This document shows, in pieces, positions 52,691-64,000 of a DNA stretch of 64,000 bases. Source of the DNA: Prorocentrum cordatum (Eukaryota > Sar > Dinophyceae > Prorocentrales > Prorocentraceae); the NCBI GenBank assembly GCA_963575745.1, contig CAUYUJ010015300.1, positions 23,501-87,500 of the forward strand. Direction: 5' to 3'. The notes under the pieces are model-generated. The model saw only the letters and a program-made list of their open reading frames with translations, ran no database searches and had not been told where the DNA came from. The position numbers and the translations under genes were made by a program. The number at the start of each line of letters is the position of its first letter. The stretch's first letter is position 1.

Positions 52691-54290
52691 CTGTGGATGT
52701 GTACGTCATGTGCGATGGCCTTACACATACACTCCTGGTTCAGGGAATTCACAAGCATATTCTTCTCCTCCAGCTGGCGCCCGTGGAAACTACAGACAAA
52801 AAGTGTAAGCGGTCATTACGCGAAAGCCATTTACACATAGACCCCTTATGTAAGGGAAGGGGGATTACATGTAGATACCGTTAGTGCGAAGTTGGCTAGA
52901 TGTTCCTGGTGTACCAACATCACTTGCATTCAGTGCGAAGACCAATGTATTCCTACACCCCCATGTGTGTGAGATTTGGGGTGACTTCCCGGGACCAGAA
53001 ATGATGGCGGATTGCATAAAGAGACCTGCTGTCGCACAGCAAATAACGTTAATATGAAAAAGAAGAAGGGCGGTACCTACATTGCAAGCAGGAAAGCGAT
53101 TGCTAGATGGTGTCCCTCTGACAGGCTCCTTGTCGTCAAAACACAAGCGTGCTGTGATGCGAATTGATTCCTAAACCCCCATCGTTAAACATGCTCACCA
53201 CTTGGGAATATCTACGCATAGACCCCTTATGTGATTCAAAAGTGTTACGCCTAAGCTTCTTGTGTTGGCTCCCATCGAGGTCCACGCGGCATTGCGTCGC
53301 AGTACTCATGAAACCCTTGGAACAACTCACCGACGCCCCCATGAAGCGACGCCAACGTCTGAGATATGACTTAGGGATTGGCAGGCTGTCCTGCCGTGGG
53401 ACCGACCTGCTAGGAGAAACGAAGACACTGGCGCGGAAGAGGGGAGGGCGGAGAAAGACGGAAGAATAGGAGAGGAGCAGGAGGAGGAGGAGGAGGAGGA
53501 GGAGAGGAGAGGAGGAAGAAGTCGCACTCCGACGAAAGGGTCACGACCACTGGACGGTTGCCAGGAAAGACTCGAGTTGAAGCGCCCGAGCTCGGAACTG
53601 GCGGGCACGCGCAAAATGACAGCTCAGTACACAGGCCATCGTTGACAGAAAGACAACACAGTGCTCATGGCATGACATCGAAGTGAAAGCAAACTCTCTC
53701 AAGAAAGGTCGCCTTCAGCCGATCATGGAGCGACGCTTTTGGAGCCGCAACGGACTCCTCCGACGGGACCAATGAAGGCCGTGCGTCACCAAAGGCCTGC
53801 GCCGCAAAAGCCGACAGCTGGGAACATGATCATGTGGCGAAGAGCATAACACTAACACGATCAGATCGATCTGCACGCACGGGCATCCAAATAGTGCATG
53901 CCCACGGCGACGCATTCGAAAGACGGCCATGTCTTTAACTGGATCGCCAATATCACCCCGAATACACACGTCAAGATGTACAATGGTACTGGACACAAAA
54001 GATTAGCGGAACGAGTCTAGCTGAGGATTTTGCCGCAAGAAGTCGCACGCTTTACAGAACCCATACTTCTGATGCAAACTGCTGACTCGAAAAATACTGT
54101 GTTGGCTTCTCCGCCCCCGTGTGCGGGTGTTGGAGAAGTCACCAATCGCGCGAGATGGCGACAGTACGTCTTAACAGTTTAGTCAGGTTAACAAGAAAAG
54201 AAGGAGTCACAAACAACATGTGTTAGCCAGCATGGGCCCCGAAACAGTAAGCGACTGCAATGCGGAGATGAAAGCTACGCAGAGAAAGTT
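52691..54290. other. Anonymous DNA, no gene recognised
   Basis: CATAGACCCCTTATGT occurs exactly at 52836-52851 and 53217-53232. GATTCCTAAACCCCCAT at about 53165 resembles TATTCCTACACCCCCAT at about 52946. A (GGA)n run lies at 53477-53507. No protein motif was found. Confidence 0.5.
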
Positions 54291-54480
54291 ATCTGGTGTT
54301 AGCTATGTTGTGTGAACAATGGGGTGTAAGCTATGCGCTGAAAGCTATGTTGTGTGAGCTTTGTGGTGCGAGCCATGTTGTGTAAGCTGTGCGCTGTGAC
54401 CTATGTGGTGTGAGCTATGAGGTGTGAAAGCTGCGCGGTGTACACGTATGAGGTGTGCAAGCTGTGCTGTGGAAGTTGCG
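54291..54480 (+). repeat. ~14-bp GTGTGAGCTATG repeat
   Basis: Degenerate units such as GTGTGAGCTATGAG, GTGTAAGCTATG and GTGCGAGCCATGTT recur every 14-15 bases. The style and period recall the GTGCAATCTACG repeat of the 43-52 kb array. Confidence 0.7.
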
Positions 54481-54489
54481 CTACCCACC

Positions 54490-54700
54490 CAGAACACGGG
54501 GCGCCCAAGAGCGCCCATGAGGCGCCCACGGGCGGGCACCAGCGACAAAAAACGCCACGAGACCTCGGAGCCACCCAGGGGCACAAGGCGCCCACGAGCG
54601 CCCACCAGGCGCCCACCGGCGGGCAGAAGCGCCAACGCGGCAAAAGCTCGGTGGATCGACCCAAGGCACGGGGGGCCACAGAGCGCCCACGAGGCGGCCC
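54490..54700 (+). repeat. GCGCCCACGAG / GGCGGGCA imperfect repeat
   Basis: GCGCCCA(C/A)GAG-like words and a GCGGGCACCAGCG / GCGGGCAGAAGCG pair alternate. Open frames on both strands are shaped by the repeat. Confidence 0.6.
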
Positions 54701-56600
54701 CGGCGCCAACGCGGAAAATCCTTGGCGGACCCGTCCAGTGAGTGACTTCTAACCGCAAGTAAGACACACTAAGTGCAAGCACAGGTTGAGGAATACATGA
54801 ACACATCGAATACCGAGGGGAGCATATTACGCTTCTCACCTCTCATCCTCCTACCCCTCAGTCCCATCCTCCTCCTCCTCCTCCTGCTCCTCCTCCTCCT
54901 CCTTTTCCTCCTCCTCCTTCTCCTCTTCCCTCCTTACACCCAGTCTCCCTCCAACAGGTGGAGGAAGAATCGAAGGGACCCCTCCATGCAGCATCTAGCC
55001 CATCATACTTTCATCCGCCCGTCCTGCCTTCAAGCATCCCTCCGTTCATCCATCTTCCATTCGCAATACGCTGCACAGCATAAAGCGCCCTCGCAAGGGG
55101 GACCCCATAGGTTGCACCACTATTTTGTTTCACGAATCGAATGGTTGGGGCCCACGCGCTGGCATCATCATGCTCCGACTGGAGCTTTGATTAGATCAGC
55201 AAACGCCAAGAGACAATAACAAATTCCAACCAAAAACAAAGCCTACGCCAGGACGCCCCAGCCTTTAAGCGCCTCCGCCCCCCCCCCCGCCCCAACGGCT
55301 TAGCGCTACGCCTTTTTCCAGATGGAACAGGCGGGCCGCACTGCAGCTGGTAATTAACGCGCAGTGCTGGCCCGAAGCCCAACGCCCGCCTGCCCAGCGA
55401 AAGCGTTAGAGCCCACCCCCAGGCGAGGGAGCGGCTGCAGAGTGCGCGCGTGCACGCAAAGATATAACGTTCAATATACGTGTTGTACCAGAACTGCTTG
55501 GGGCAACTACCCGTGACAAATATGACCCAGGTGTGCGGTGCAAGCTAACGTGTCGGCAAGGTGCCCGGAGACAGCGCACTCATCACAACCTGGCTGCACA
55601 TACTCTGAGATGCGGAGAACTCTTGCTACGCCACCCAGCCAGCCCTTTCCACAAGGCATCCGCACACTGCGACTTGTACAACACGTTGTTTTCATCAACA
55701 TCGCAGGGAGGCAAATACGCGCGGCAGTGCAGCTCAACTGCATGAAATCCGCCACCGCGCTTGCGACGGTTGGTACGCGTCGGGCCCTTTCGTTTTCCTG
55801 TGCCTGTTTGCAGAAGGCCCATGCGTCTCGCTGTCTGCGAAGCATTGATTAAGGCCCCCCAGCGCATCGAGCCCCAGATGTGACCATGTCCTGGTGCCGT
55901 TTGCCTTCCAGTCAGATAACTGCCCTAAGTACAAAGCCTGGGGAAGGGGGGGGGGGGTCCACGAACCCTCCCCCCATCCCGCTCCCCAAGCCCTCCGCCC
56001 CCCGTGCCCGCCAGAGCGCGGTGGCGGAATCGCGCGGCAGCGCAACTGGACAGGATTTCGGCCGACAAGGAGCCCAGAGATCAGTACACGTCGGCACATG
56101 GCCAGCGTGCCCACGTACCACGTCGCAAAGACGAACAACAAAAATGCAAATAGCAACCGGGAAGGATTTACGGCATGTAAGGCTGCACGCGCACACCAGC
56201 GATGCGCAAAAACGTCGAACTGACACGCAACATGATGAACAACTCACAGATACATGCAAAGAGGCGGACTGCCGAGAAAATACGCGATGGAAAAGAGGCT
56301 GCACGGTCCTTGGTCTGGTCGGGTCCTCGAGGAGTGAGCGCAGATCGCGGTGAGTTCACTGGTGACGCCTGTGGAGAAGTCCTCATCGTGCCCCTTCAGG
56401 GCTTGGACGTAGGCGCCACGCTGAAGAGGGGGGGGTGCAGGCAGCTTGAAACCAACCACGGGTAGATCCACTGCGACGCAGTGCCAATCGCCAAGCCCAA
56501 GCAGCACAGACATGCCGACGTTAAAACTTGCGGTCGCGGCAACAAGCAATGTAAGCATGACACCCGAATAAATCGCTCTACAACGCCCCCAACCCGTCCT
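54701..56600. other. Anonymous DNA with a CTC run and C/G homopolymers
   Basis: CTCCTC run at about 54868-54930; C runs near 55279 and G runs near 55946. Frames at 55538-55852 and 55880-56353 (+) are unrecognised. No gene supported. Confidence 0.45.
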
Positions 56601-56629
56601 GCCCACACACACACACACACACACGCGCA

Positions 56630-56661
<32 letters not shown>

Positions 56662-56794
56662 CACACATACACAAACACACACACACACACACACGCACAC
56701 ACACACACACACACACGCGCGCACACACACATACACACACGCACACACAAACAAAACAAACACACACACACACAAACACACACACACACGCACG

Positions 56795-56830
<36 letters not shown>

Positions 56831-56845
56831 AACAAACAAACATTC
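56601..56845 (+). repeat. (CA)n / (GCAC)n microsatellite
   Basis: Nearly 245 bases of ACAC with GCAC and ACAA variants. The His/Thr and Cys/Val frames are artefacts. Confidence 0.97.
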
Positions 56846-57560
56846 TCCTCCTCCAGCAAGGTGACGGCACCATCGCGAGTGCAAGAACGGGTCACGCTCG
56901 AGCATGTCAAATTCCAGCAGACGTTGCAGGCAGTGGAGTTCGCTGGGCGAGTCGGCGTGGAAGAAGAGCACCCAGATTAGTTAATGGAGGCGAGGCCTGG
57001 GGACATGCAGCGGCGTACAGAATTGCCTAGGCCTCGGGAAACGAGCAACACGAACATGAAAGAAACAAACGGGTGCGACTGGGCCCGGGAGGGAGAGCCG
57101 ATCGGCAGAGACCTGCCAGCCAGGAGGAGACCTGGAGAACGCAAAACAAGAGGCGCCACGCACGACCAGGTCCTGAGGAGGGAAGGCCAGCTGTCAGAGA
57201 CCTGCCGAGACTGGCGGAGACCTTGGGAACGCGCAGCTAGAAATTATCCGCGACATACCTAGACCCTTCTCCACGCAAGGCGACGATGTGTACGAACGCT
57301 CCATACAACAGAGCACATCGCGCCCTTCGCCGTGCCTCCCAGGAGCCGACGAAAGTGGCGACTGCTGCGCAGTTCGCAGCCCATGATGGGAGGCGCGAGG
57401 TCTTGAAGTGATCTGCGCTGCCCTCACCTCCACCATGCCTCCCAATAAATTGCGAGAAAATATCAGAGGGGAGCCGTTGCTGTTGCAGTCCGGAGGCCGG
57501 GGGCGCAGTTTGAGCAGGACAATTTTCCCTGATTTAACTATATGTTTATGTTAAGTTATG
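56846..57560. other. Anonymous DNA, no gene recognised
   Basis: Short frames only. GGAGACCT(G/T)G-AACGC-like words recur around 57128 and 57216. Confidence 0.45.
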
Positions 57561-57564
57561 TTTT

Positions 57565-57566
<2 letters not shown>

Positions 57567-57656
<90 letters not shown>

Positions 57657-57685
57657 TAGCAGCAGCAGCATCAGCAGCAACAACT
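57567..57685 (+). repeat. (CAA)n then (CAG)n microsatellite
   Basis: Pure CAA triplets pass into CAGCAA and CAG triplets, about 119 bases. Confidence 0.97.
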
Positions 57686-58129
57686 ATAATTTTGATACTG
57701 TTCGCCCTTATCTGCTCGAGTTTCCAATAACGCGTATGTCCAAAACCCTCGATACCCGCCCTCTTCGTCTTCGATCGAACCCCTTTTGAGGGTATACCTT
57801 TCTTCCCTGCTGGCCCATGCCCCGGCAAACGGCGGAGCCGCGGACCGTCGGCCTGGCCAGCGGCAGCGCTGATCGGCGGGGCGGCCGCGGACCGTCGACC
57901 CGACACCAAAAGGGACGGACAGGGGACCGACCACGACGACGACGACGACGACGACGTCGACGACTACGGCGACGACGACGACGGCGACGACGACGACGAG
58001 CGAAAGCCGAAAGCGAGAGCGAGAGAGAACGACAGCAGAGCCACGAAGGACACGAAGTAGGCCACGAAGGGCGACAGCGGGGACACGAAGGGAATGCGTA
58101 TGGGGCCACGAAGAACGCGAACGAGCGGG
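57686..58129. other. Anonymous DNA with a short (GAC)n run
   Basis: CGACGACGA triplets at about 57931-58000, otherwise no feature seen. Confidence 0.5.
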
Positions 58130-58940
58130 GGCCATGAAGGGCTGATAATGCGGGGCCACTGAGGGTAGCAACTGGGCCACGTAGGACAGTGAAGGGGCCA
58201 CAAACAGCGACAGCGGGGCCACGAAGGGCATGCACATGGGGCCACAACGGGCGCGAACGAGCGGGGGCCACTAAGGGCATACGTATGTTGGGCCGCGGAG
58301 GGCAAGGACGGGGCCACTGAGGGCAGCAACGGGGCCACGAAGGGCAGCGAGGGGGCCACGAAGGGCGACAGCGAAGCCACCAAGGGCATGCATATGGGGC
58401 CACCACGGGCGCGAACGAGCGGGGGCCACAAAGGGCATACGTATGTTGGGCCGCGGAGGGCAAGGACGGGGCCACTGAGGGCAGCAACGGGGCCACGAAG
58501 GGCAGCGAGGGGGCCACGAAAGGCGACAGCGGAGCCACGAAGGGCATGCATATGGGGCCACCACGGGCGCGAACGAGCGGGGGCCACAAAGGGCATACAT
58601 GCATGGGGCCACGAAGTGCAGCGAGGGGGCCACGAAGGGCTGCAACGGGGCCACGAAACAAAGCGAGGGGGCCACGAAGGGCTGCAACGGGGCCACGAAG
58701 GGCAACGAGGAGGCCACGAAACAAAGCGAGGGGGCCACGAAGGGCTGCAAGGGGGCCACGAAACAAAGCGAGGGGGCCACGAAGGGCTGCAACGGGGCCA
58801 CGAAGGGCAGCAAGGAGGCCACGAAGGGCTGCAACGGGGCCACGAAACAAAGCGAGGGGGCCACGAAGGGCTGCAACGGGGCCACGAAACAAAGCGAGGG
58901 GGCCACGAAGGGCTGCAACGGGGCCACGAAGGGCAGCGAG
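58130..58940 (+). repeat. 21-bp GGGGCCACGAAGGGC repeat array
   Basis: Units of about 21 bases, (GG)GGCCACGAAGGGCTGCAAC or GGCCACGAAACAAAGCGAG, are repeated about 38 times with higher-order alternation in the last 350 bases. The period of seven codons keeps the frames open (heptapeptide ATKGCNG and ATKQSEG on the + strand). Confidence 0.9.
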
Positions 58941-59640
58941 ATCCCGATTCCTAGGTAATCTGCGAGGGAGTCCTAAGCGTGAGCGCGATTCCTGGGTGCC
59001 TGGGTGTCGGGAGCGCGGCGATTTAGTAAATCACAAGAAATTCCAACGCAAGGGCGCTATTCGTCAGTAAATTGCAAGCAAGTCTCCAGCGAGAGCGCTA
59101 CTCCATAGCGCCGCGAGAGCAATTCCGGAATAAAATGTAAGGAAGTCCGAAGCGAGAGCGCGATTCCTGAACAAAATGCGAGGAAGTCTCGGCGGGGGCC
59201 AAGGGCACAGTTTGAGCATCAAGACTTTCCCTGTCCAAAAACAGGGTGCGAGCGTCGAGGGGCATACTTTGATTGAGAAAAACAATATGAACCGGTGGGG
59301 GGATCAACAATAATTATTCTTCAGAAATTAAAATTCAACAACCGCGGCAATAACACTAATAAAAACAACAACGACAACAACAATAGTAGCAGCAACAACA
59401 ACAAGGCATCAACGCCTATGTGCGCCAATCTCCCCAGGGGCACAGGGGTCCCGTCACTCTATTCGCATGACCGGACTCCTGTGCCCCTCCTCACCCATGA
59501 GAGGGGGGGGCGGCCAGCAGCCAGCAGCCAGCATCCAGCACGCATACAAACAACAAACCAAAAAATCCATTAGAACCAAGAAACGAGTTAATTCGGCCAT
59601 GTTTCCGTCAAACGCTCGAGCGCTGGCGAAGCGACGCCTC
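58941..59640. other. Anonymous DNA with a degenerate ~60-bp repeat
   Basis: AAGTC(T/C)-CAGCGAGAGCGC and GAATAAAATG-like words recur about four times between 58950 and 59200. AACAACAAC runs lie at 59365-59410. No gene seen. Confidence 0.5.
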
Positions 59641-59649
59641 TGGTTGCGT

Positions 59650-62600
59650 CCTCTAATAAGATCCTATGACAGATGGGTAAAGCTCGATTTGGATCCTTTT
59701 AGACATAGATGGAGCTTTGCTGGGATTTCATCAAGGATGGATGCACCTCTAACAGAATCCGATCAAGGAAGGATGGAGGTCTAAAAGGGTCCTATTAAAG
59801 GCGGACGGAGTGCTTCATAAGATCCCATGAAACTTGGATGGAACCCTAAGAGGATCTCATTAGAATTGGATGGGGCTCTAATCGGATCCTGCTAGCGATC
59901 GATGGAGCTTTAGTAAGACCCAATTAGAAGTGGATGGAGCTCGAACAGGAGTCCATTAGGGATGGATGGAGTTTTTAGAATCCTGTTAGCGATGGATGGA
60001 GCTCTAGTAGGGTCCTGTAGAGGATGGATGGAGCTCTACTAAGAACATATCAGAGATGAATGGAGCTCTCACAGAATCTCATTAGGAATGGATGGAGCTC
60101 CAATAAGATCCTAGTAGGGGATGGACGGAGCACGAATCGGGTCCGATTAAGGACGGATGGCTGCCTAACAAGAGCCGATTGGCGATGGATGGAGATGGAA
60201 CAAGGTCGAATTAACATTGGATGAAGCTGGAATATGGTCCTAGCAGCGATGGATGGAGCGCGTCGAATAGGATCCGATCAGGGACGGATGAAGCTCTGAT
60301 AGGATCCTAGTAGGGATGGATGGGGTTCGAATAGAACCATGTTAGGGATGGACGGACCTCTAGTAGGATCCGGTGAGTGATGGATGGAGCTCTAATAGGA
60401 CCCTGGTAGGGATGGATGGAGCTCAAAGCTGATTCTACTAAAGGCGAATGGAGCCCTAAGAGGATCCTATCCGGGATGGATAAAGCTCCACCAGGATCAT
60501 ATTGGGGACGCACGGAGCTTGACTTGGATCATATGAAAAATAAATGAACAATCTGGTGGGGTCCCAGGAGAGATGGGTCGAGCTCGAGCTCAATGGGATC
60601 ATAGTACACATGAGTGGAGCTCTAGTAGGATCCGATGAGGAGCTGGGTGGAGCTCTGATAGGATCCCAGCATAGATGAATGTAACCCAAATAGGACCCTC
60701 CTGGACACGCACGTAGCCCCAACAGGTTCCTTATAGAGATGGATGGAGCTTGAATCGGATCAGCTTAGATCAATGGAGCTCTACTAGGACCCAATTAGAG
60801 ATGGATAGAGCTCTGATTGGACTATATGAGAAGATGGACGGAACTCTAACAGGACCAGATTAAAGATGGATGGAGCTCTAGTATGAGCCTAGCAGGGATG
60901 GACGGAGCCCGAATAAGATCCGATTAGGGATGGATGAAGCCCTAGTGGGATCATGTCCCAGATGGATGGAGCTCTACGAGGGTCCTGTTAGGGATGGATG
61001 GAGATCTACTTGAATCCTAGTAGCGATGGATGGAGCCCAAATAGGAGCTCAGTAGTGATGGATGGAGCTCGACTAAGATCCGATAAGAAATGGATGGGGC
61101 CCTGATAGAACCCGATTAGGGATGGACGCAGCTCTAATAAGATCCCATTAGGGGTGGATGGAGCTGGAATGAGACCCAGTTACGGATGGATGGAGCTCTA
61201 GTAGGATCGTATCAGAGATAGATGGAGCTTTGATTGGGTCCTGGTAGGGATGGATGGAGCTCTAGCGGGGTCCAAATAAGGATGGATGGACCTCGAACGG
61301 GATTAAAGTAAGGATGGATGGAGCTCGAAGAGGATCTTATTAGAGATGGGTGGCTCTCTAACAGGGTCCTATTGTGGATGCATGGAGCTCGAATAGGATC
61401 GTAATACAGACGAACGGGCCTCTACTACGACCCGTCTAGAGATGCGCGGAGCTCTAATAGCATCCTATATGAGGCGCATCGAGCTCACATGGGATCGCAT
61501 TACAGAGGGAGTTCTACAAGGATCCTACTACGGATGGATGAAGCTCTACTAGGACGGCATTGAACGTGGATGGAGCCCCCATAGACTCCCATCAAGGATG
61601 GATGGAGCTCGAATAAGACCCGATTAAAGATGGACGGAGCTCGAATACGATCCGGTCAGGGATGGATGGAGCTCTGATAGGATCCGAATGTGGATGGAGC
61701 TCCAATAAGATCCGCCGATTAGCGATGGTTGGATCTCGAATACGTTACTATTAAAATGGATGGAGTTCTACTGGGCACCCATTAAATATGGATGGGACTC
61801 TAGTACGATCCTACCAGAGATGTATGGAGCTCCCATAGAATCCACACGAAGATGGATGGAGCTCTAATGAGATATCATTAGAGACGGATGGACCTCTACT
61901 AGGATCCGTTTAGAGATGGACGGAGCTCTACTGGGATCCTAGCCGAGACGGACGGAGCTCTATTAAGATTCCACGAGAGAGGGAGCTCCAATCAAATATG
62001 ATCCGATTAGAGATGGAATAAAGCCCTGATTGGACCCTCGTAGAGATGCATGGAGCTCAAAGAAGATCCTATTAGAAGAGCTGTAAGGGATCATACTAGA
62101 GACGCATGGAGCTCGAATCGGGTTCTGATAGAGATGGATAGATATCTATGAGTATCCTATTAGAAATGATTGGAGCTCTTGTAGGATCGCAATAGGGATG
62201 GATGGAGCTCGAACAGGATCGTATTACAGATTGACGGAGCTAGAATAGGATCCCATTAGGGTTGGGTGGTGCTCGACTAAGATCCGATTAGGGTTTGATG
62301 GAGCTATAGGAGAGTCCGAGTAAGGATGGACGGGGCTCGAAACGGATCCGATTAGGCATGGATGGAGCTCTGATAGGGTCCCCTTAAGGATGGATGCAGT
62401 TATAGCAGGATCCGGTGTGGGATGGATGAAATTCGAGCAGAATCCTTTTAGGCATGCATGGAGCTCTAGTAGGATCTCAATCGGGATGGATGGAGCTCGA
62501 AGAGGATCGTATTAAATATTGGCGGAGCTCGAATAGGATCCCACTACGGATGGATAGCGCTCGAATAAGATCCTGTTAGGGTTGGGTGGAGCTATAGGAG

Positions 62601-63478
62601 AGTCCGGGTAAGGATGGGCGGGGCTCGAAACAGATCCAATTAGGAACGGATGGAACTCTCATGGGGTCCTTTTGGGAATGGATGGAGCTCCAAAAGCATC
62701 CCATTACAGATGGACGGAGCTCGACCGGGACCCTATCAGCAATGGATGGAGCTCGGACCGGATCCAATTCGGGATAAATGGCTGCCGAATGGGGTCCTTT
62801 TACAGATGGGTGGAGCGCTAATATGATCCTAGTAGTGATGGATGGAGCTCTATTGGGATCCAAGTAGCGATGGATGGAGTCCGAATACGATCCGATTAAA
62901 AATGGATGGAGATCTGATAAAAACCCAATGAAAATTGAAGGAGTTCTTGTAGGCCCCGATTATACACGGATGGAGATTGATTCAAAACCTGTGGATAACG
63001 GATAGAGCTCGAGTAAGATCCTGTTAGGGATGTGTGGAGCTCGAACAGGATCTGATTAGGGATGGAGGGAGCTCGAGCAGGATCCGATTAGCTATGGATG
63101 GAGCTCGAATATGAACCCCTTCGAGATGGACGGAGCCCCGATTGGACCGCATTAGTGACAAATGGAGCTCTAGAAGAAACCGATTGGCGATGGATGGAGC
63201 TTGAACAGGATCCGATCAAAGATGGATGGAGCTCTGATAGGATCCTAATAAAGATGGATGGAGCCCGAATGAAACCCAGCTAGAGCTGGATGAAATGTCA
63301 ATATAATCCTGTTAGTGATGGATAGAGCTCGAATAGTTTTATAGAAGGTATAGGTGAAGCTCGGATCGGATCCGTTTGAGAAATGGATGGAGCTCCAATG
63401 GATGAATCGGAACATATCAAGGATGGATGGAGCTCGAATGGGATCCTATGGATGGAGCTCCAACAGGACGCCAATAGT
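59650..63478 (+). repeat. 32-bp satellite, about 119 copies
   Basis: The unit is GATGGATGGAGCTC followed by a consensus close to TAATAGGATCCTATTAGG. Period 32 was checked directly over consecutive units, e.g. from 59687. Copies differ at many positions, with occasional one- or two-base slips. The consensus contains GAGCTC and the 18-bp palindrome CTAATAGGATCCTATTAG, which exact copies carry only in part. No unique spacers occur, so it is not a CRISPR array. No gene within. Confidence 0.93.
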
Positions 63479-63888
63479 GATAGTAGCGCTGGAAATTGTA
63501 ATAGTAGTAGTCGTCGCCGTCGTCGCAGTGGTCATTGTAATTGTAGAAGTGATACTTCTAATAATAATCGGAAGTCGTAGCAGTAGTAAGCATAGCTGTA
63601 TAGTTGTAATACAAGTAGTAGTACTGGTACGCGTAGCAGTGGTAGAAGTGGCAGTGGTAGTAGTAGTCGTAGTAGTAGTAGTAGTAGTAGTAGCAGTAGT
63701 AGTAGTACAAGCGGTACTACTGCTACAACAACTACTAGCAGTACTAGTAGTAGCCGTACAATTGCTAACACTACTTCTACTAGTAGTACTAGTAGTAGTA
63801 GTACTGCTGCGATTCCTGCTACGGCTGCTGCTACCACGGCTATTGCTAATAACACGACTGCGACTACTTCTACTACTAACTACCACAG

Positions 63889-63933
<45 letters not shown>

Positions 63934-63968
63934 TTACTACGACTACTACTGCGACTACTACTACTACG

Positions 63969-64000
<32 letters not shown>
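63479..64000. repeat. TAG/GTA trinucleotide DNA switching strand to TAC/CTA
   Basis: The left part (to about 63705) is AGTAGTAG-type on the + strand; the right part (from about 63890) is ACTACTAC-type, its reverse complement, with a mixed zone between. The block runs off the window edge. Confidence 0.85.

Noticed and set aside
59650-63478. CRISPR-like array
   Set aside because: The 32-bp units are contiguous with no unique spacers, the repeats diverge, and the context is eukaryotic; this is a satellite.

Overview
The window looks like nuclear DNA of a dinoflagellate. The strongest evidence is two tandem degenerate copies of the dinoflagellate spliced leader (core GTAGCCATTTTG), one just upstream of each of two intact single-exon genes (18.2 kb, + strand; 42.0 kb, - strand). 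High GC, few genes in a large repeat mass, decayed LINE fragments and a tyrosine-recombinase element agree with this. The genus cannot be fixed from the sequence; a Prorocentrum-like genome is only a guess.

Layout. 0-14 kb: mostly non-coding, with a long (CTC)n tract (1.9-2.8 kb), smaller repeats, one decayed LINE tail (11.7-12.1 kb) and a weak spliced-leader relic (3.0 kb). 14-20.5 kb: a 73-bp tandem array; an endonuclease/exonuclease/phosphatase-like gene (14606-16792); a gene with a duplicated unknown domain (18328-19398) carrying tandem spliced-leader relics; two 443-bp near-identical direct repeats 2796 bp apart; and a 20-bp motif scattered through both coding and non-coding DNA. 20.5-23.7 kb: microsatellites and a degenerate GC-rich repeat. 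23.7-25.9 kb: an antisense LINE C-terminal remnant, then a sense RNase H remnant interrupted by a small inverted-repeat element.

26.2-37.1 kb: about 10.9 kb that is open almost throughout on the + strand but changes frame about six or seven times and crosses three in-frame stops. It reads as one very large polyprotein: membrane segment, zinc motifs, gag-like helical region, CCCH finger, RNase H-like domain, two cysteine-rich fingers, a zinc ribbon and a tyrosine recombinase whose C-terminal catalytic half is missing. I read it as a decayed tyrosine-recombinase retroelement, the most interesting system in the window.

37-43 kb: (CTC)n, (ATC)n and (GA)n tracts, degenerate repeats, and one intact Mei2-like RNA-binding gene on the - strand (41113-41919). 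43.1-52.1 kb: a tandem array of seven complex units of about 1.0-1.5 kb. 52.1-59.6 kb: minisatellites and anonymous DNA. 59.65-63.48 kb: a 32-bp satellite of about 119 copies whose consensus contains an 18-bp palindrome. 63.48-64.0 kb: trinucleotide DNA.

Only three genes look intact (14606-16792, 18328-19398, 41113-41919). Two of them carry marks of having been copied from trans-spliced mRNA. The rest is mobile-element debris and satellite DNA. No operons, rRNA, tRNA or CRISPR were found. All functional calls rest on reading motifs by eye; no database search was possible.
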